Part shown: in pieces, positions 1 to 8,858 of the stretch
Layout: the number at the start of each line of letters is the position of its first letter
Numbering within the stretch: position 1 is the stretch's first letter
Translations under genes and position numbers: made by a program
The notes under the pieces: generated by a model
Database searches by the model: none
What the model saw: only the letters and a program-made list of their open reading frames with translations
What the model was told of the DNA's origin: nothing
NCBI RefSeq assembly: GCF_019797865.1
Contig: NZ_CP081869.1
Location: 1,488,001-1,552,000, forward strand
Direction: 5' to 3'
DNA length: 64,000 nt
Source: Chenggangzhangella methanolivorans
Lineage (GTDB): Bacteria > Pseudomonadota > Alphaproteobacteria > Rhizobiales > Methylopilaceae

Positions 1-224
1 GCGGCGATCGGGAACTTTGAGGTCGAAGGCGCAGGCGAGATGCAGGGACTCCAGTTCGCCCATCCACGTCAGCGAGACGTGGTAGTCGGACCATGATCCG
101 TCGACCGAGATCGTGATCTCTCGTCGCCCGTCCGGTCAAAGGACCAGTCGTTCAACGTCGCGATGCGTTCGATCATGTCGACAGGATGGGCCTGGCGATC
201 GGCGTCCACGTCGATGAGAGCCAT
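1..224 (-). CDS. YbjN domain-containing protein (runs off window edge, one frameshift)
   Basis: Read from an ATG at 224 with a good GGAGGAG ribosome site just upstream. The N-terminus (MALIDVDADRQAHPVDMIER) and, after a -1 lesion near position 119, residues such as WSDYHVSLTWMGELESLHL match the short YbjN/type III chaperone-like family found across Rhizobiales. The molecular role is unknown; it is probably a small cytoplasmic protein. It lies downstream of the ubiK-like gene on the same strand. In related genomes proC often follows, but that would lie outside this window. The frame break is a single missing base and looks like a sequence error. Confidence 0.75.
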
Positions 225-462
225 GTGAGCTCCTCCCCGGGTGAGGCCCGACTGACGGGCGTGGGAACGACGTTACGCGTGACGGACGGGCAACGGCTGC
301 CCGCCAACCGCAGCCTGCAATCCATCCGGACCTTTCGGTCCGCACGATTCGGGCCGCCTGATACAGTATATGGCCCGTCTTTTCGCGCTGCACACGACAG
401 ATTGCAACGGATCGCCCCGGCGTGGGGATCTGTTGCCCCAAAGCCTCTTGATGATCGGCCGA

Positions 463-797
463 TCAATCGCCGACGGCGCCGTCGGGCCCCTTGGGCGCGC
501 CGTCGGGCGCAGGCTCTGGAACCGGCTCGCCCAGCGGCTCGTCGCGGGTCGCGCCGAGCTTGGCCTCGAGCGCCGCGATCTTCTCGGCGAGGCTCGTTCT
601 CCTCGCGCGCCTTCACCGCCATCGCCTTGACGGCCTCGAACTCGTCGCGGCGCACCACTTCGAGCTCCGAAAGAACGCGGGCGGCCTGCGACCGGACCGC
701 CGTCTCCCACCTCGCGGCGCACGCCGGCGGCCGCCCCTGCAGCGTCGGTCATCAGCCGGCCGAGTTCGTCGAACACGCGTCCGCGGGCTTCGGTCAT
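463..797 (-). CDS. ubiK: UbiK/BMFP-type accessory factor of ubiquinone biosynthesis (two frameshifts)
   Basis: A small coiled-coil protein of about 110 residues. The N-terminus MTEARGRVFDELGRLMTDA, the middle DEFEAVKAMAVKAREEN and the C-terminal helix AEKIAALEAKLG are the hallmarks of the YqiC/BMFP family, whose member UbiK helps the aerobic ubiquinone biosynthesis complex. The three pieces lie in different frames, with breaks near 702 and 597, so two single-base lesions are needed to restore the product. The tail is rich in Pro, Gly and Asp (GEPVPEPAPDGAPKGPDG), which is common in alphaproteobacterial versions. It is followed by the ybjN-like gene on the same strand. Confidence 0.75.
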
Positions 798-917
798 GGG
801 CGTCGGTCTCCGGCTCGGGTCTCGGCGGGCGCCTGATTGCAAGCGCGCCGCGTCTTCGACAGATGGCCCGGCCCGCGCTGCGGCGCAAGACGGCGGCGCG
901 CTCGGAGCAGCCCGGGC

Positions 918-2349
918 TCAGCCGGAGGCGCGGCCCTCGCCGGCGACGCGCCAGTCTCCTCTGGAAGACGCCGCTTCCTTGCGCGGCTCCTCCGCTCGAG
1001 CGCCGCCGGGCGTCGCGATCTGGAACGACACCACCCCGTTGGTCGCGGCCCGGTCGATCCAGAGACAAGAGCCGTAGGCCGCGAGAATGTCCTGCACGAT
1101 GACGAGGCCGAGGCCGGCCGAACTTTCGCGGTCTCCCGCCGTCAGGCTCGAAGGCGAGGCGTTCGCCCCAAAGCCCGGTCCGTCGTCCTGGACGGCGATC
1201 CGCGCGGCGCCGCCCAAATCCTCGCAGCGCACCGTGACGCTTCCGGCCGCCCATTTGCGGGCGTTGTCGAGCAGATTGCCGAGGATCTCGCCGAAATCGT
1301 CCGGATCCATCTTCAGCATCAGCGAGGGCGGCGCGTCGCACCGCCATTCGAGCTCTTCTCCGCGCGGCATGCGGCTCATCACCCGCACCAGCCGCTCGGC
1401 TGTCCTGGACGCGTCCGACATTGGCGCCGAGAGCCGTCGCGGCCCCGTTGGCGCGCGCCCGGGCGAGCTCGCGCTCGACATGGGTCTGGATCGCGGTCGT
1501 CTGCTCCTTGATGCGCCTCGCGACGTCGACGCTTCCTTCAGCCTCCAGGCTGCGGTGCTCCGCCGCCAGGATCGCGAGCGGCGTCTTGAGGCCGTGCGCC
1601 AGCGCGCCCGCCCGCCTCGCGCGCCTTTCGGACGAGATGTTCCTGGCCTTCGAGCAGCCGGTTGAGATCGTCGGCGAGCGGCGCGACCTCAGCGGGGACG
1701 GCCCCGCGAAACCGCGACTGACGGCCTTCCCGGATCTCGCCGAGCTCGCGCCGCAGCCGGTCGAGCGGCTGAAGGATCACCCGGAACTGCAGGCCCGGCG
1801 GCGAGCAGCACCAGCGAGATCAGCGCAAGCACCACCACCATGTCCCACACGAAGGCGCGGCGCGCGTCCGCGACCTGGGCGTGGTCGAGCGCGACGGCGA
1901 GCATCAGCCGACGCTGCGCCTTCGGAGGCCCGACCGACAGCGGGCGTTCGACCACGTAAAGCTCGCTTCCGTCCGCGCCGTCGACCTCGAACCATTTTCC
2001 CGCGGCGCGTTCGGGGCCGGCCTCCGACAGATCGAGCGGCCGCCCGCCGAGCGACGGCGACAGCAGTTCCGGCTCGTCCTTGTCCATGAGCTGCCAGTAG
2101 GCGCCGCTGCCGCGCGCGTCGTAGCGGGCGTCGCGCGCCGGATCACGAGCCGCGGCTCGCCGTCGTCGTCAAGCGCGACGTCGCGGGCGAGCTCGGCCCA
2201 GCGCAGGTCGAGGTCCCGGCCGATCAGCTCGAGCACGTGCTTTCGAACACCACAATGAGCGAGGCGCCGGCGACCGCGAGCGTGCCGAGCACGCAGGCGA
2301 CCGCGAGCAGCAGCATGCGGCCGCGCAGGCTCTTGGCGAAGGCCGTCAT
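918..2349 (-). CDS. Membrane sensor histidine kinase, FeuQ/PhoQ-like (about five frameshifts)
   Basis: Begins 2 bases after the response regulator stop. An N-terminal membrane segment (LLLAVACVLGTLAVAGASLIVV), a periplasmic domain of about 130 residues, a second membrane segment (DMVVVLALISLVLLAAG) and a HAMP-like linker lead to the H-box ALAHGLKTPLAIL. This is followed by the N-box LLDNARKW and the G-box DDGPGF. The H-box form is typical of the FeuQ/PhoQ group, which phosphorylates an OmpR-type partner. Homologous sequence jumps frame near 2235, 2140, 1800, 1610 and 1425, so the gene is unreadable as it stands. The number and regularity of one-base shifts argue for sequence error over decay. 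Confidence 0.75.
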
Positions 2350-2351
2350 GC

Positions 2352-3008
2352 TCAGCCCCCACCACGTAGCCCTGGCCGCGTCGGGTCGCGATCGCCTCCG
2401 CGCCGACCTTGCGGCGCAAGTCGGCCGATCAGGACCTCGATGGCGTTGCTGTCAGGCTCGCGCTCGGCGCCGTAGACGTGCTCCATCAACTCCCCCTGCG
2501 AGACGACGCAGCCCTTGCGGTGGGCGAGATAGTTGATGGCGCGGAACTCGAGGCTCGAAAGCTCGACTGAGCGGCCGTCGCGGCTCACGCTCAGCCGGCG
2601 GGTGTCGATCCGCAGGCCCGCGACCTCGATCACCGAACTCGCGACGCCCGCCGCCCGGCGCACCAGCGCCCCGACGCGCGCCACCAGCTCCTCGACCTGA
2701 AACGGCTTTGGAAGATAATCGTCGGCCCCGGCGTCGATGCCCTCGACCCTCTCCATCCACGCGCCGCGGGCGGTCAGGATCAGCACCGGGGTCAGGACGC
2801 CCTCGGCCCGCAGGCGCTTCAGCACGGTGAGGCCGTCGAGGCGCGGCAGGCCGAGGTCAAGCACAATGCAGCAATAGGCCTCGGTGCCCGCGCGGAACCA
2901 GCCGGTCTCGCCGTCCGAAACGACGTCGACGACATAGCTCGCGGCCGTCAGCGCCCGCGCGACGTCGTCGGCGATGGCTTTCTCGTCCTCGACGATCAGG
3001 ATGCGCAT
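2352..3008 (-). CDS. OmpR-family response regulator, FeuP/PhoP-like
   Basis: Receiver domain (residues 1-115) with the acidic pocket VEDE, phospho-acceptor Asp in LDLGLP, Thr in LTAR and Lys in PKPF, followed by a winged-helix domain (about 125-218) ending in the usual RRGQGYVV segment. The last 25 codons shift frame near 2415; the correct frame reads RRKVGAEAIATRRGQGYVVG and probably ends at the same TGA, because a G-run sits just before it. It partners the downstream kinase. The family controls envelope, osmotic or divalent-cation responses. A direct repeat in the upstream region suggests autoregulation. Confidence 0.85.
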   Translation of the reverse strand: MRILIVEDEKAIADDVARALTAASYVVDVVSDGETGWFRAGTEAYCCIVLDLGLPRLDGLTVLKRLRAEGVLTPVLILTARGAWMERVEGIDAGADDYLPKPFQVEELVARVGALVRRAAGVASSVIEVAGLRIDTRRLSVSRDGRSVELSSLEFRAINYLAHRKGCVVSQGELMEHVYGAEREPDSNAIEVLIGRLAPQGRRGGDRDPTRPGLRGGG

Positions 3009-3068
3009 TACGCTCGTTCCAAACGCCTTCGATCCGCGGGCGGCCCACGATCATGTCGATCGGAGACC

Positions 3069-3098
3069 TTATAATCCTGAAACTGACTCCAGGCTGAC
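3069..3098 (-). promoter_or_regulatory. Candidate OmpR-type direct repeat and -10 for the response regulator
   Basis: CTGAC occurs at 3083-3087 and again at 3094-3098, an 11-base period, which is the spacing bound by tandem OmpR/PhoP monomers. Read on the minus strand, the second half-site ends 8 bases before TATAAG (3074-3069), a reasonable -10. The placement fits autoactivation of the regulator gene. The plus strand carries TATAAT at 3070-3075, so the element could also serve the divergent gene. No binding data; inferred from spacing alone. Confidence 0.35.
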
Positions 3099-3206
3099 GG
3101 GCTCGGTCAGGATCGCGCCGGGCGCCATGCGGCAATGATCGCAGCGTCGGCCCGCACCACAAAGTCAGGCGCCGATCGGACAGAAGACATCAAGGGAGCC
3201 TCCGTC

Positions 3207-3635
3207 ATGACAAGACATGTCGTCGCCGCGCTTGCGGCCCTCGCCGTCGTCTCCGCCACGATCGTTCCGGCCGCAGCCGCCAACGACCGCGTCCGTCGCA
3301 AGTGCGACGCCTCGGGCGACGGCGACATCTCGATGTCGGCGAAGTGGGAGAAGCGGGACAACCGCAAGAAGTTCAGTACCGAGTTCGAGGCGGCTCCGGG
3401 CGGCCGCTTCGCCGAAGGCGACCGGATCTCCATCGCGATCGACGGCGCCAATGTCGGTTCGGTCACTCTCGACACCGTGGTCGGCGGCGACGTCGTGGGC
3501 GACCTCAACTACGACACCAAGGCCGACAGCCCCGACGAACTGCCGTTCCCGAGCGACTTCCCCAAGCTGGGCAAGGGCGCGAAGGTCGAGGTCCGCTTCA
3601 AGGGCGCGGCCGTTCTGGCCTGCAAGCTTCGCTGA
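3207..3635 (+). CDS. Predicted secreted protein divergent from the two-component system
   Basis: 142 residues starting at ATG 3207, preceded by AAGGGAG. A clear signal peptide (VVAALAALAVVSATIVPAAAA) is followed by a mature domain of about 118 residues with two cysteines, one near its start (RRKCDASG) and one at the very C-terminus (LACKLR), which could pair. No catalytic motif is visible. The composition is charged and glycine-rich with predicted beta strands. Its divergent position next to a FeuPQ-like pair recalls the periplasmic modulator FeuN of Sinorhizobium, but I see no sequence evidence of homology, so a regulatory role is only a hypothesis. Confidence 0.75.
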   Translation: MTRHVVAALAALAVVSATIVPAAAANDRVRRKCDASGDGDISMSAKWEKRDNRKKFSTEFEAAPGGRFAEGDRISIAIDGANVGSVTLDTVVGGDVVGDLNYDTKADSPDELPFPSDFPKLGKGAKVEVRFKGAAVLACKLR

Positions 3636-3687
3636 TCGGCGCGAAGCGAAACGTCGACGGGTCCGCGGATGTCGCCGCGGACCGCCG

Positions 3688-4353
3688 TCAGCGGGTCGGC
3701 GCGCCGACCTGCCTGTAGGGATCGGCGTTGGCGAATTCCGGCATCTCGTTGAGCGCCGCCACGATCCTGTCGACGGTGGGCGTGTCCGCGACCTTGACGT
3801 CGAACACCTGCATCACGGCCGGGATGCTCGCGAGGCAAATGTCGGCGATCGTCACCTGGTCGCCATGGCAGAACGCGCCCGTCGCCGTCTCGGCGGAAAG
3901 CCGCGCCTCGATGGCCTGAAGGCCGGTCGTGAACCAGTGCGTCTGCCACGCCTTCCAGGCGGCGGCGTCGAAGCCCGCGCCGGTGAGATAGCGGCGCACG
4001 CGCGGCGTTATGAGCGGATGCGTGTCGACCGCCGCCATCGCCGCGATGGCGCGCGCCCGCGCCCGGCCGCGCGCGTCGGCGGGGAGCAGCGGCGGCTCTG
4101 GATGGGTCTCCTCGATATATTCGAGGATCGCGAGCGACTGGGTGAGCGGATCGCCCTCCCCGTCGATCATCGCCGGGATCGCGCCGAGCGGATTGATCCT
4201 CAGGAACTCGGGAGACCGATGCTCGCCGGCGTCGATGTCGACGATCTTCTCGTCCGCCTTGAGGCCCTTGAGCGCGAGCGCCACCCGCACTCGATAGGTC
4301 GCGGAGGTGCGCCAGTAGGCGAACAGGGTGAGAGGCCGATCCTGGGTGCTCAT
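3688..4353 (-). CDS. maiA: Glutathione S-transferase, maleylacetoacetate isomerase type
   Basis: 221 residues with an N-terminal thioredoxin-fold (LTLFAYWRTSATYRVRVAL), the SSCSxRVR-like helix typical of zeta-class enzymes in the variant form RTSATYRVR, the cis-proline region NPLGAIPAMI, QSLAILEYIEE, and an all-alpha C-terminal domain with DICLASIP. Zeta-class GSTs isomerise maleylacetoacetate to fumarylacetoacetate in tyrosine and homogentisate breakdown. No hydrolase partner lies next to it, so another zeta-like GST function remains possible. The frame is intact from the ATG at 4353. Confidence 0.75.
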   Translation of the reverse strand: MSTQDRPLTLFAYWRTSATYRVRVALALKGLKADEKIVDIDAGEHRSPEFLRINPLGAIPAMIDGEGDPLTQSLAILEYIEETHPEPPLLPADARGRARARAIAAMAAVDTHPLITPRVRRYLTGAGFDAAAWKAWQTHWFTTGLQAIEARLSAETATGAFCHGDQVTIADICLASIPAVMQVFDVKVADTPTVDRIVAALNEMPEFANADPYRQVGAPTR

Positions 4354-4548
4354 GCCGATCGTGATGCTCCTCGAACGGCGAAGCCGCAATCCGACCAAAG
4401 GTCGCTCACGGCGCCGCGAGCGCCATGCGCGTTGCGTCCGCCAGCCATGCGACGACAACGGATGTCGTGCACACAAGCACGCATAAATCCCTCCGCGGAC
4501 GATGGACGCTGCATTGACGCAACGCCCCTGTGACAAGGGAGAAAAGTC

Positions 4549-4779
4549 ATGAAGTCCGTGATCACCGCCATCGGCGCGCTGTCTCTGGCCGTTTCGGCCG
4601 CTCACGCCGACCCGGTTCCCCCGACCTCGCCCGCTCAGGACCACCACGCTTCGGCCGCCCAGACCTACACGGTCGCGGCGACGGCGCATCGGGTCCGGCA
4701 GGACAAGTTCGAGCCGAACGACTGGGCGACCAACCGCGGCGCCGGCACGAGCCGCAGCAACGACGCGAACGACGGCTGA
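4549..4779 (+). CDS. Small secreted protein, 76 residues
   Basis: Starts at ATG 4549 behind a strong GGGAGAAAA ribosome site. A short signal peptide (SVITAIGALSLAVSAAHA) is followed by a mature peptide of about 57 residues that is hydrophilic, rich in Ala, Asn, Asp, Thr and His, and has no cysteine. I do not recognise the family. It stands alone between a convergent GST gene and lgt and has its own strong terminator, so it is probably a monocistronic, well-expressed periplasmic or exported peptide. Confidence 0.65.
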   Translation: MKSVITAIGALSLAVSAAHADPVPPTSPAQDHHASAAQTYTVAATAHRVRQDKFEPNDWATNRGAGTSRSNDANDG

Positions 4780-4800
4780 GCCGCCGTCCGTTTGAACGAA

Positions 4801-4846
4801 GAAGAAGCGCCGGAAGCGAGAGTTTCCGGCGCTTCTTCGCGTTTTG
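4801..4846 (+). terminator. Rho-independent terminator of the small secreted protein gene
   Basis: A perfect 15-base stem, GAAGAAGCGCCGGAA at 4801-4815 pairing with 4824-4838, encloses an 8-base loop and is followed by GCGTTTTGG. It lies 21 bases after the stop codon at 4779. Confidence 0.8.
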
Positions 4847-4938
4847 GGGCATTGGCGGTCGGCCCGCCGCGCTTGACGCCCTGCGCGGCCTCGCCCATGG
4901 CTCGCGCCCCGCATCTCATCAGCCGGCGACCCGCCTCC

Positions 4939-5763
4939 ATGCCCGTTTTCGCGATTCCCTTCCCGATGATCGATCCGATCGCGATCGAGGTCGGGCCGAT
5001 CGCCATCCGCTGGTATGCGCTCGCCTACATCGCAGGCTTCATCGGCGGCTGGTGGCTGGCGAAGCGCATCTGCGCCAAGGACGCCCTGTGGGGCGGCGCG
5101 CGCCATCCTGCCTCGCTCGACGTCGACGACCTGATCGTCTGGGTCGCCTTCGGGGTGATCCTCGGGGGGCGCCTCGGCTACGTGCTGCTGCCCTACGGCA
5201 TCGAGCAGCTCAAGGCCGATCCGCTGGAGGCCTTCCGCGTCTGGGAAGGCGGCATGAGCTTTCACGGCGGGCTCGTGGGCGCTGCGATCGCCGTCTTGCT
5301 GTTCTCGCACTTCCAGAAGAAGCCGCTCTGGTCGACCTTCGACCTCGCTTGCGTGGTCGCGCCGATCGGATTGTTCTTCGGACGGATCGCGAATTTCGTG
5401 AACGGCGAACTGTACGGCCGCGTGGCCGACGTGCCCTGGGCCATGGTGTTCCCGCATGGCGGCCCGGAGCCGCGCCATCCAAGCCAGCTTTACCAGGCCA
5501 CGCTCGAAGGCGTCGTCCTGTTCCTGCTGATGCTGATCGCGGTGCGCTTCGGTGGGCTGAAGCGGCCGGGGCTCGTCGCGGGGCTCTTCATCGCCGGCTA
5601 CGGGGCCGCGCGCAGCTTCGGCGAGGTGTTCCGCCAGCCGGACGCGCAGCTCGGCTTCTACGCCCACGATCTCACCATGGGCATGATCTTGTCGCTGCCC
5701 ATGATCCCGCTCGGTCTCGCGCTCGCGGTCTTCGCGGCGCGGCGGCGTCTCGCGCCGGAATGA
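4939..5763 (+). CDS. lgt: Prolipoprotein diacylglyceryl transferase
   Basis: Inner-membrane enzyme that moves diacylglycerol from phosphatidylglycerol onto the lipobox cysteine of prolipoproteins. 274 residues from ATG 4939 (MPVFAIPFPMIDPIAIEVGP), with about seven membrane segments. The conserved blocks RWYALAYIAGF, GGRLGYVL, GGMSFHGGLVGA with the catalytic-region His, the Lgt signature RIANFVNGELYGR, and HPSQLYQ are all present. The open frame extends further upstream to 4792, but that part overlaps the terminator and lacks family sequence. It is coupled by a 4-base overlap to the methyltransferase gene that follows. Confidence 0.95.
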   Translation: MPVFAIPFPMIDPIAIEVGPIAIRWYALAYIAGFIGGWWLAKRICAKDALWGGARHPASLDVDDLIVWVAFGVILGGRLGYVLLPYGIEQLKADPLEAFRVWEGGMSFHGGLVGAAIAVLLFSHFQKKPLWSTFDLACVVAPIGLFFGRIANFVNGELYGRVADVPWAMVFPHGGPEPRHPSQLYQATLEGVVLFLLMLIAVRFGGLKRPGLVAGLFIAGYGAARSFGEVFRQPDAQLGFYAHDLTMGMILSLPMIPLGLALAVFAARRRLAPE

Positions 5764-6851
5764 CGCCGCTCGGGCGAGAGATCGCCGAGACGATCGCGGC
5801 CGAGGGCCCGATGCCGGTGGATCGCTACATGGCGCTCTGCCTGTCGCATCCGGCCTATGGCTATTACGCGACCCGCGACCCGTTCGGCCGCGGCGGCGAC
5901 TTCGTGACCGCGCCCGAGATCAGCCAGATGTTCGGCGAGTTGATCGGCCTCTGGGCCGCCGAGGTCTGGCGCCAGATGGGCGCGCCGGGTCGGTTCGCGC
6001 TGATCGAGCTTGGACCGGGACGCGGCACGCTGATGGCCGACATGCTGCGCGCCGCGAAGGCGGCGCCGGGATTTCTCGAGGCGGCCGAGATCGTGCTCGT
6101 CGAGACCAGCCCCGCGCTGCGGGAGGTTCAGGCGAAGGCGCTCTCGGGGCGCACGACACGATGGGTCCAGACCGTCGACGACGCGCTTGGACAAACGGCC
6201 CTTCCCGCCATCGTCGTCTCGAACGAGTTCTTCGACGCGCTGCCGATCCGCCAGTTCGTGCGAACCGGCGCCGGCTGGCGCGAGCGGCTTGTGGGCCTTA
6301 ACGGCGAAGGACGCCTCGCCTTCGGCCTGTCGCCGGCGCCCGCGGACCTTCCGCTGCCGGATGCGCCGGAAGGCTCCGTCCGCGAGATCTGCCCGCAGGC
6401 GCTCGACGTCATGACCGCCGTCGCGATCCATCTCGCCCGCCATGGCGGTTCGATGCTCGCGATCGACTACGGATACGCCGCGGGCTTCGGCGACACGCTG
6501 CAGGCCATGAAGGCCCACGCCTTCGCCGATCCTTTCGCGACGCCGGGCGAGGCCGACCTCACCGCGCATGTGGATTTCGGCGCGCTTGCCGCGGCCGCGC
6601 GCGCGGCAGGCGCGGCCCCGATGCGCCTGATCGATCAGTCGGACCTCATGGAGCGGCTCGGCCTCGGACTTCGGGCGGAGGCGCTGTCGCGGGCCTCGCC
6701 GACCGGACGCGAGCAGATCTTCGCGGCCGCCCGGCGATTGACCGACCGGAGCCCGCGCGGCATGGGCGCCCTGTTCAAGGCGTTCGCCGTCTGCGATCCA
6801 AGGCTCGGCGCGCCGCCGGCCTTCGAGCCGATTCTGAACGCCGAAACCTGA
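5760..6851 (+). CDS. Class I SAM-dependent methyltransferase, MidA/NDUFAF7 family
   Basis: 363 residues, starting within the lgt stop (ATGA). It shows the family N-terminus (YMALCLSHPAYGYYATRDPFG, read as two blocks), the PEISQMFGELIG segment, the SAM-binding glycine motif ELGPGRGTLMADMLR, VVSNEFFDALPIRQF, and LAIDYGYA. Mitochondrial NDUFAF7 methylates an arginine of the complex I subunit NDUFS2, and bacterial members are presumed to act on NuoCD/NuoD-type subunits. The lgt-midA-pgeF order is conserved in Rhizobiales. The frame is intact. Confidence 0.9.
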   Translation: MTPLGREIAETIAAEGPMPVDRYMALCLSHPAYGYYATRDPFGRGGDFVTAPEISQMFGELIGLWAAEVWRQMGAPGRFALIELGPGRGTLMADMLRAAKAAPGFLEAAEIVLVETSPALREVQAKALSGRTTRWVQTVDDALGQTALPAIVVSNEFFDALPIRQFVRTGAGWRERLVGLNGEGRLAFGLSPAPADLPLPDAPEGSVREICPQALDVMTAVAIHLARHGGSMLAIDYGYAAGFGDTLQAMKAHAFADPFATPGEADLTAHVDFGALAAAARAAGAAPMRLIDQSDLMERLGLGLRAEALSRASPTGREQIFAAARRLTDRSPRGMGALFKAFAVCDPRLGAPPAFEPILNAET

Positions 6852-6862
6852 GGAGCGAAGCC

Positions 6863-7663
6863 ATGGACGCAGCGACCTCTTCCACCGTCACGGTTCCGAC
6901 CGTGACCTCGCCCGCGCTGTCGGCGCTTCCCGGGATTTCGCACGCCTTCTTCACCCGCCTCGGCGGGGTCTCGACCGGCATCTACGCCGGCCTCAATGGC
7001 GGGCTCGGCTCGAACGACGATCCGGAAGCCGTGAGGGAGAACCGCGCCCGCATGACCGCGACGCTCGGCGTCGCGCCCGGACGGCTCGCCGTGCCCTGGC
7101 AGGTGCATTCGGCCGAGGCGGTCGTGACCGACGGCCCGTGGGCGCGGGAGAAGAGCCCGCATGTCGACGGCGTCGCGACCGTGACGCCGGGCCTCGCCGT
7201 TGCGGTCACGATCGCCGATTGCTGCCCGATCCTGTTCGCCGATCCCAAGGCGCGCGTGGTGGCGGCCGCCCATTCCGGCTGGAAGGGCGCGATCGGCGGG
7301 GTGCTCGAAGCGACGCTCCTGCGCATGGAGGAGCTCGGCGCGAACCGCGCCGACGTCGTGGCGGCGCTCGGACCCTGCATCCGCCAGAAATCCTATGAGG
7401 TCGGGCCGGAGTTCGCCGGCCGTTTCACCGCCGAGGACGCCGCCAACGCGCGCTTCTTCGAGCCCTCCGCGCGCCCCGGGCACGCGATGTTCGAGCTCGG
7501 CGGCTATGTGGTCGAGCGGCTGCGCAACGCCGGGGTCGGCCATGTGGACGACCTCGGCATCGACACCTATTCGGACGAGGAGCGCTTCTTCTCGTTCCGC
7601 CGCACCACCCATCGCGGCGAGCCGGACTACGGCCGCATGATCGCTGCGATCGCGCTCGTCTGA
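6863..7663 (+). CDS. pgeF: Peptidoglycan editing factor / purine nucleoside phosphorylase-like protein
   Basis: 266 residues, 11 bases after the methyltransferase gene, with a GAGG ribosome site. It carries the DUF152/YfiH signature: the first zinc ligand in VPWQVHSAE, the Cys in TIADCCPILF and the second His in AAHSGWKG, with GPCIRQKSYEVG downstream. YfiH-type proteins (PgeF, human LACC1) are zinc-dependent purine nucleoside enzymes and in E. coli also prevent misincorporation of serine into peptidoglycan. The laccase label in older annotations is not supported by blue-copper motifs. It ends the lgt operon. Confidence 0.9.
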   Translation: MDAATSSTVTVPTVTSPALSALPGISHAFFTRLGGVSTGIYAGLNGGLGSNDDPEAVRENRARMTATLGVAPGRLAVPWQVHSAEAVVTDGPWAREKSPHVDGVATVTPGLAVAVTIADCCPILFADPKARVVAAAHSGWKGAIGGVLEATLLRMEELGANRADVVAALGPCIRQKSYEVGPEFAGRFTAEDAANARFFEPSARPGHAMFELGGYVVERLRNAGVGHVDDLGIDTYSDEERFFSFRRTTHRGEPDYGRMIAAIALV

Positions 7664-7918
7664 ACGGCGCGCGCAAAACCCGCTTCGCTGCGTCGGCTCA
7701 GACCGATGCGCTGATCTGCGGGTCCACAAGAATCCCCATACGACAGAAAGACGACATCACGCTTTCGCCGGAGCCCAATTCACCGGGGACAGATGCGGCT
7801 TGGCCGCGCGCATCGCTCACGGCGTGTTGAGGCTCCTTTGAATCGCTGTTAAGAGCCGTGCCGCTTCCCGGCGCGGGACCTCTTCCCGCGTCTCGCGCCG
7901 AAGTCACGGGAATTGCGC

Positions 7919-8851
7919 ATGAAGGTCGTCGCCGGCAACTCCAACCGCGCGCTCGCAGAGGCCATCGCGGCCTATCTCGCGACGCCGCTGACGCGCTGCA
8001 ACGTGCGGCGTTTCGCCGACATGGAGGTGTTCGTCGAGATCCTCGAGAACGTCCGCGGCGAGGACGTGTTCGTGGTGCAGTCGACCTCGTTCCCGGCGAA
8101 CGACCATCTGATGGAGCTGCTCATCATCATCGACGCGCTGCGCCGCTCCTCGGCGCGCCGCATCACGGCGGTGATGCCCTATTTCGGCTATGCGCGTCAG
8201 GATCGCCGCTCCTCCGGCCGCACGCCGATCTCGGCGAAGCTCGTCGCCAACATGATCACGCAGGCAGGCGCCGACCGCGTTCTCACCCTCGATCTCCACG
8301 CCGGGCAGATCCAGGGCTTCTTCGACATCCCGACCGACAACCTGTTCGCCGCCCCCGTCATCGTGCGCGACATCAAGGACCGGCTGCCGCTCGACAACGT
8401 CATGGTGGTGTCGCCCGACGTCGGCGGCGTGGTGCGGGCGCGGGCGATCGCCAAGCGCATCGACGCCCAGCTCGCGATCGTCGACAAGCGCCGCGAGCGG
8501 CCGGGCGAGTCCGAGGTCATGAACGTCATCGGCGACGTCGAGGGCCGCTCCTGCATCCTCGTGGACGACATCGTGGATTCGGGCGGCACGCTGGTGAACG
8601 CCGCCGACGCGCTGATCGCCAAGGGCGCCAAGGACGTCTACGCCTATCTCACCCACGGCGTGCTCTCGGGCGGCGCGGTGGCGCGCATCACCGCAAGCCG
8701 GATCAGGGAGATGGTCGTCACCGACTCGATCCAGCCGACCGAGGCGGTGCGGGTGGCCAAGAACATCCGCGTGCTCTCGATCGCCACGCTGATCGGCGAG
8801 GCGATCGCCCGCACCTCGTCCGAAGAGAGCGTCTCGAGCCTCTTCGACTGA
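7919..8851 (+). CDS. prs: Ribose-phosphate pyrophosphokinase
   Basis: 310 residues from ATG 7919; a TTG two codons upstream is in frame but less likely. Makes PRPP from ribose 5-phosphate and ATP. Class I PRPP synthase features: [12 protein letters not shown], the flexible-loop segment [20 protein letters not shown] (as [10 protein letters not shown] and [10 protein letters not shown]), the metal site [14 protein letters not shown], and the PRPP-binding loop [14 protein letters not shown]. The 255-base upstream region (7664-7918) has no gene; it must hold the promoter, though I could not single out boxes. Confidence 0.97.
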   Translation: MKVVAGNSNRALAEAIAAYLATPLTRCNVRRFADMEVFVEILENVRGEDVFVVQSTSFPANDHLMELLIIIDALRRSSARRITAVMPYFGYARQDRRSSGRTPISAKLVANMITQAGADRVLTLDLHAGQIQGFFDIPTDNLFAAPVIVRDIKDRLPLDNVMVVSPDVGGVVRARAIAKRIDAQLAIVDKRRERPGESEVMNVIGDVEGRSCILVDDIVDSGGTLVNAADALIAKGAKDVYAYLTHGVLSGGAVARITASRIREMVVTDSIQPTEAVRVAKNIRVLSIATLIGEAIARTSSEESVSSLFD

Positions 8852-8858
8852 GGCCCCC

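Noticed and set aside
6863..7663. Multicopper laccase.
   Set aside because: The protein is a DUF152/YfiH member with zinc/His-Cys motifs and none of the HxH copper motifs of laccases.
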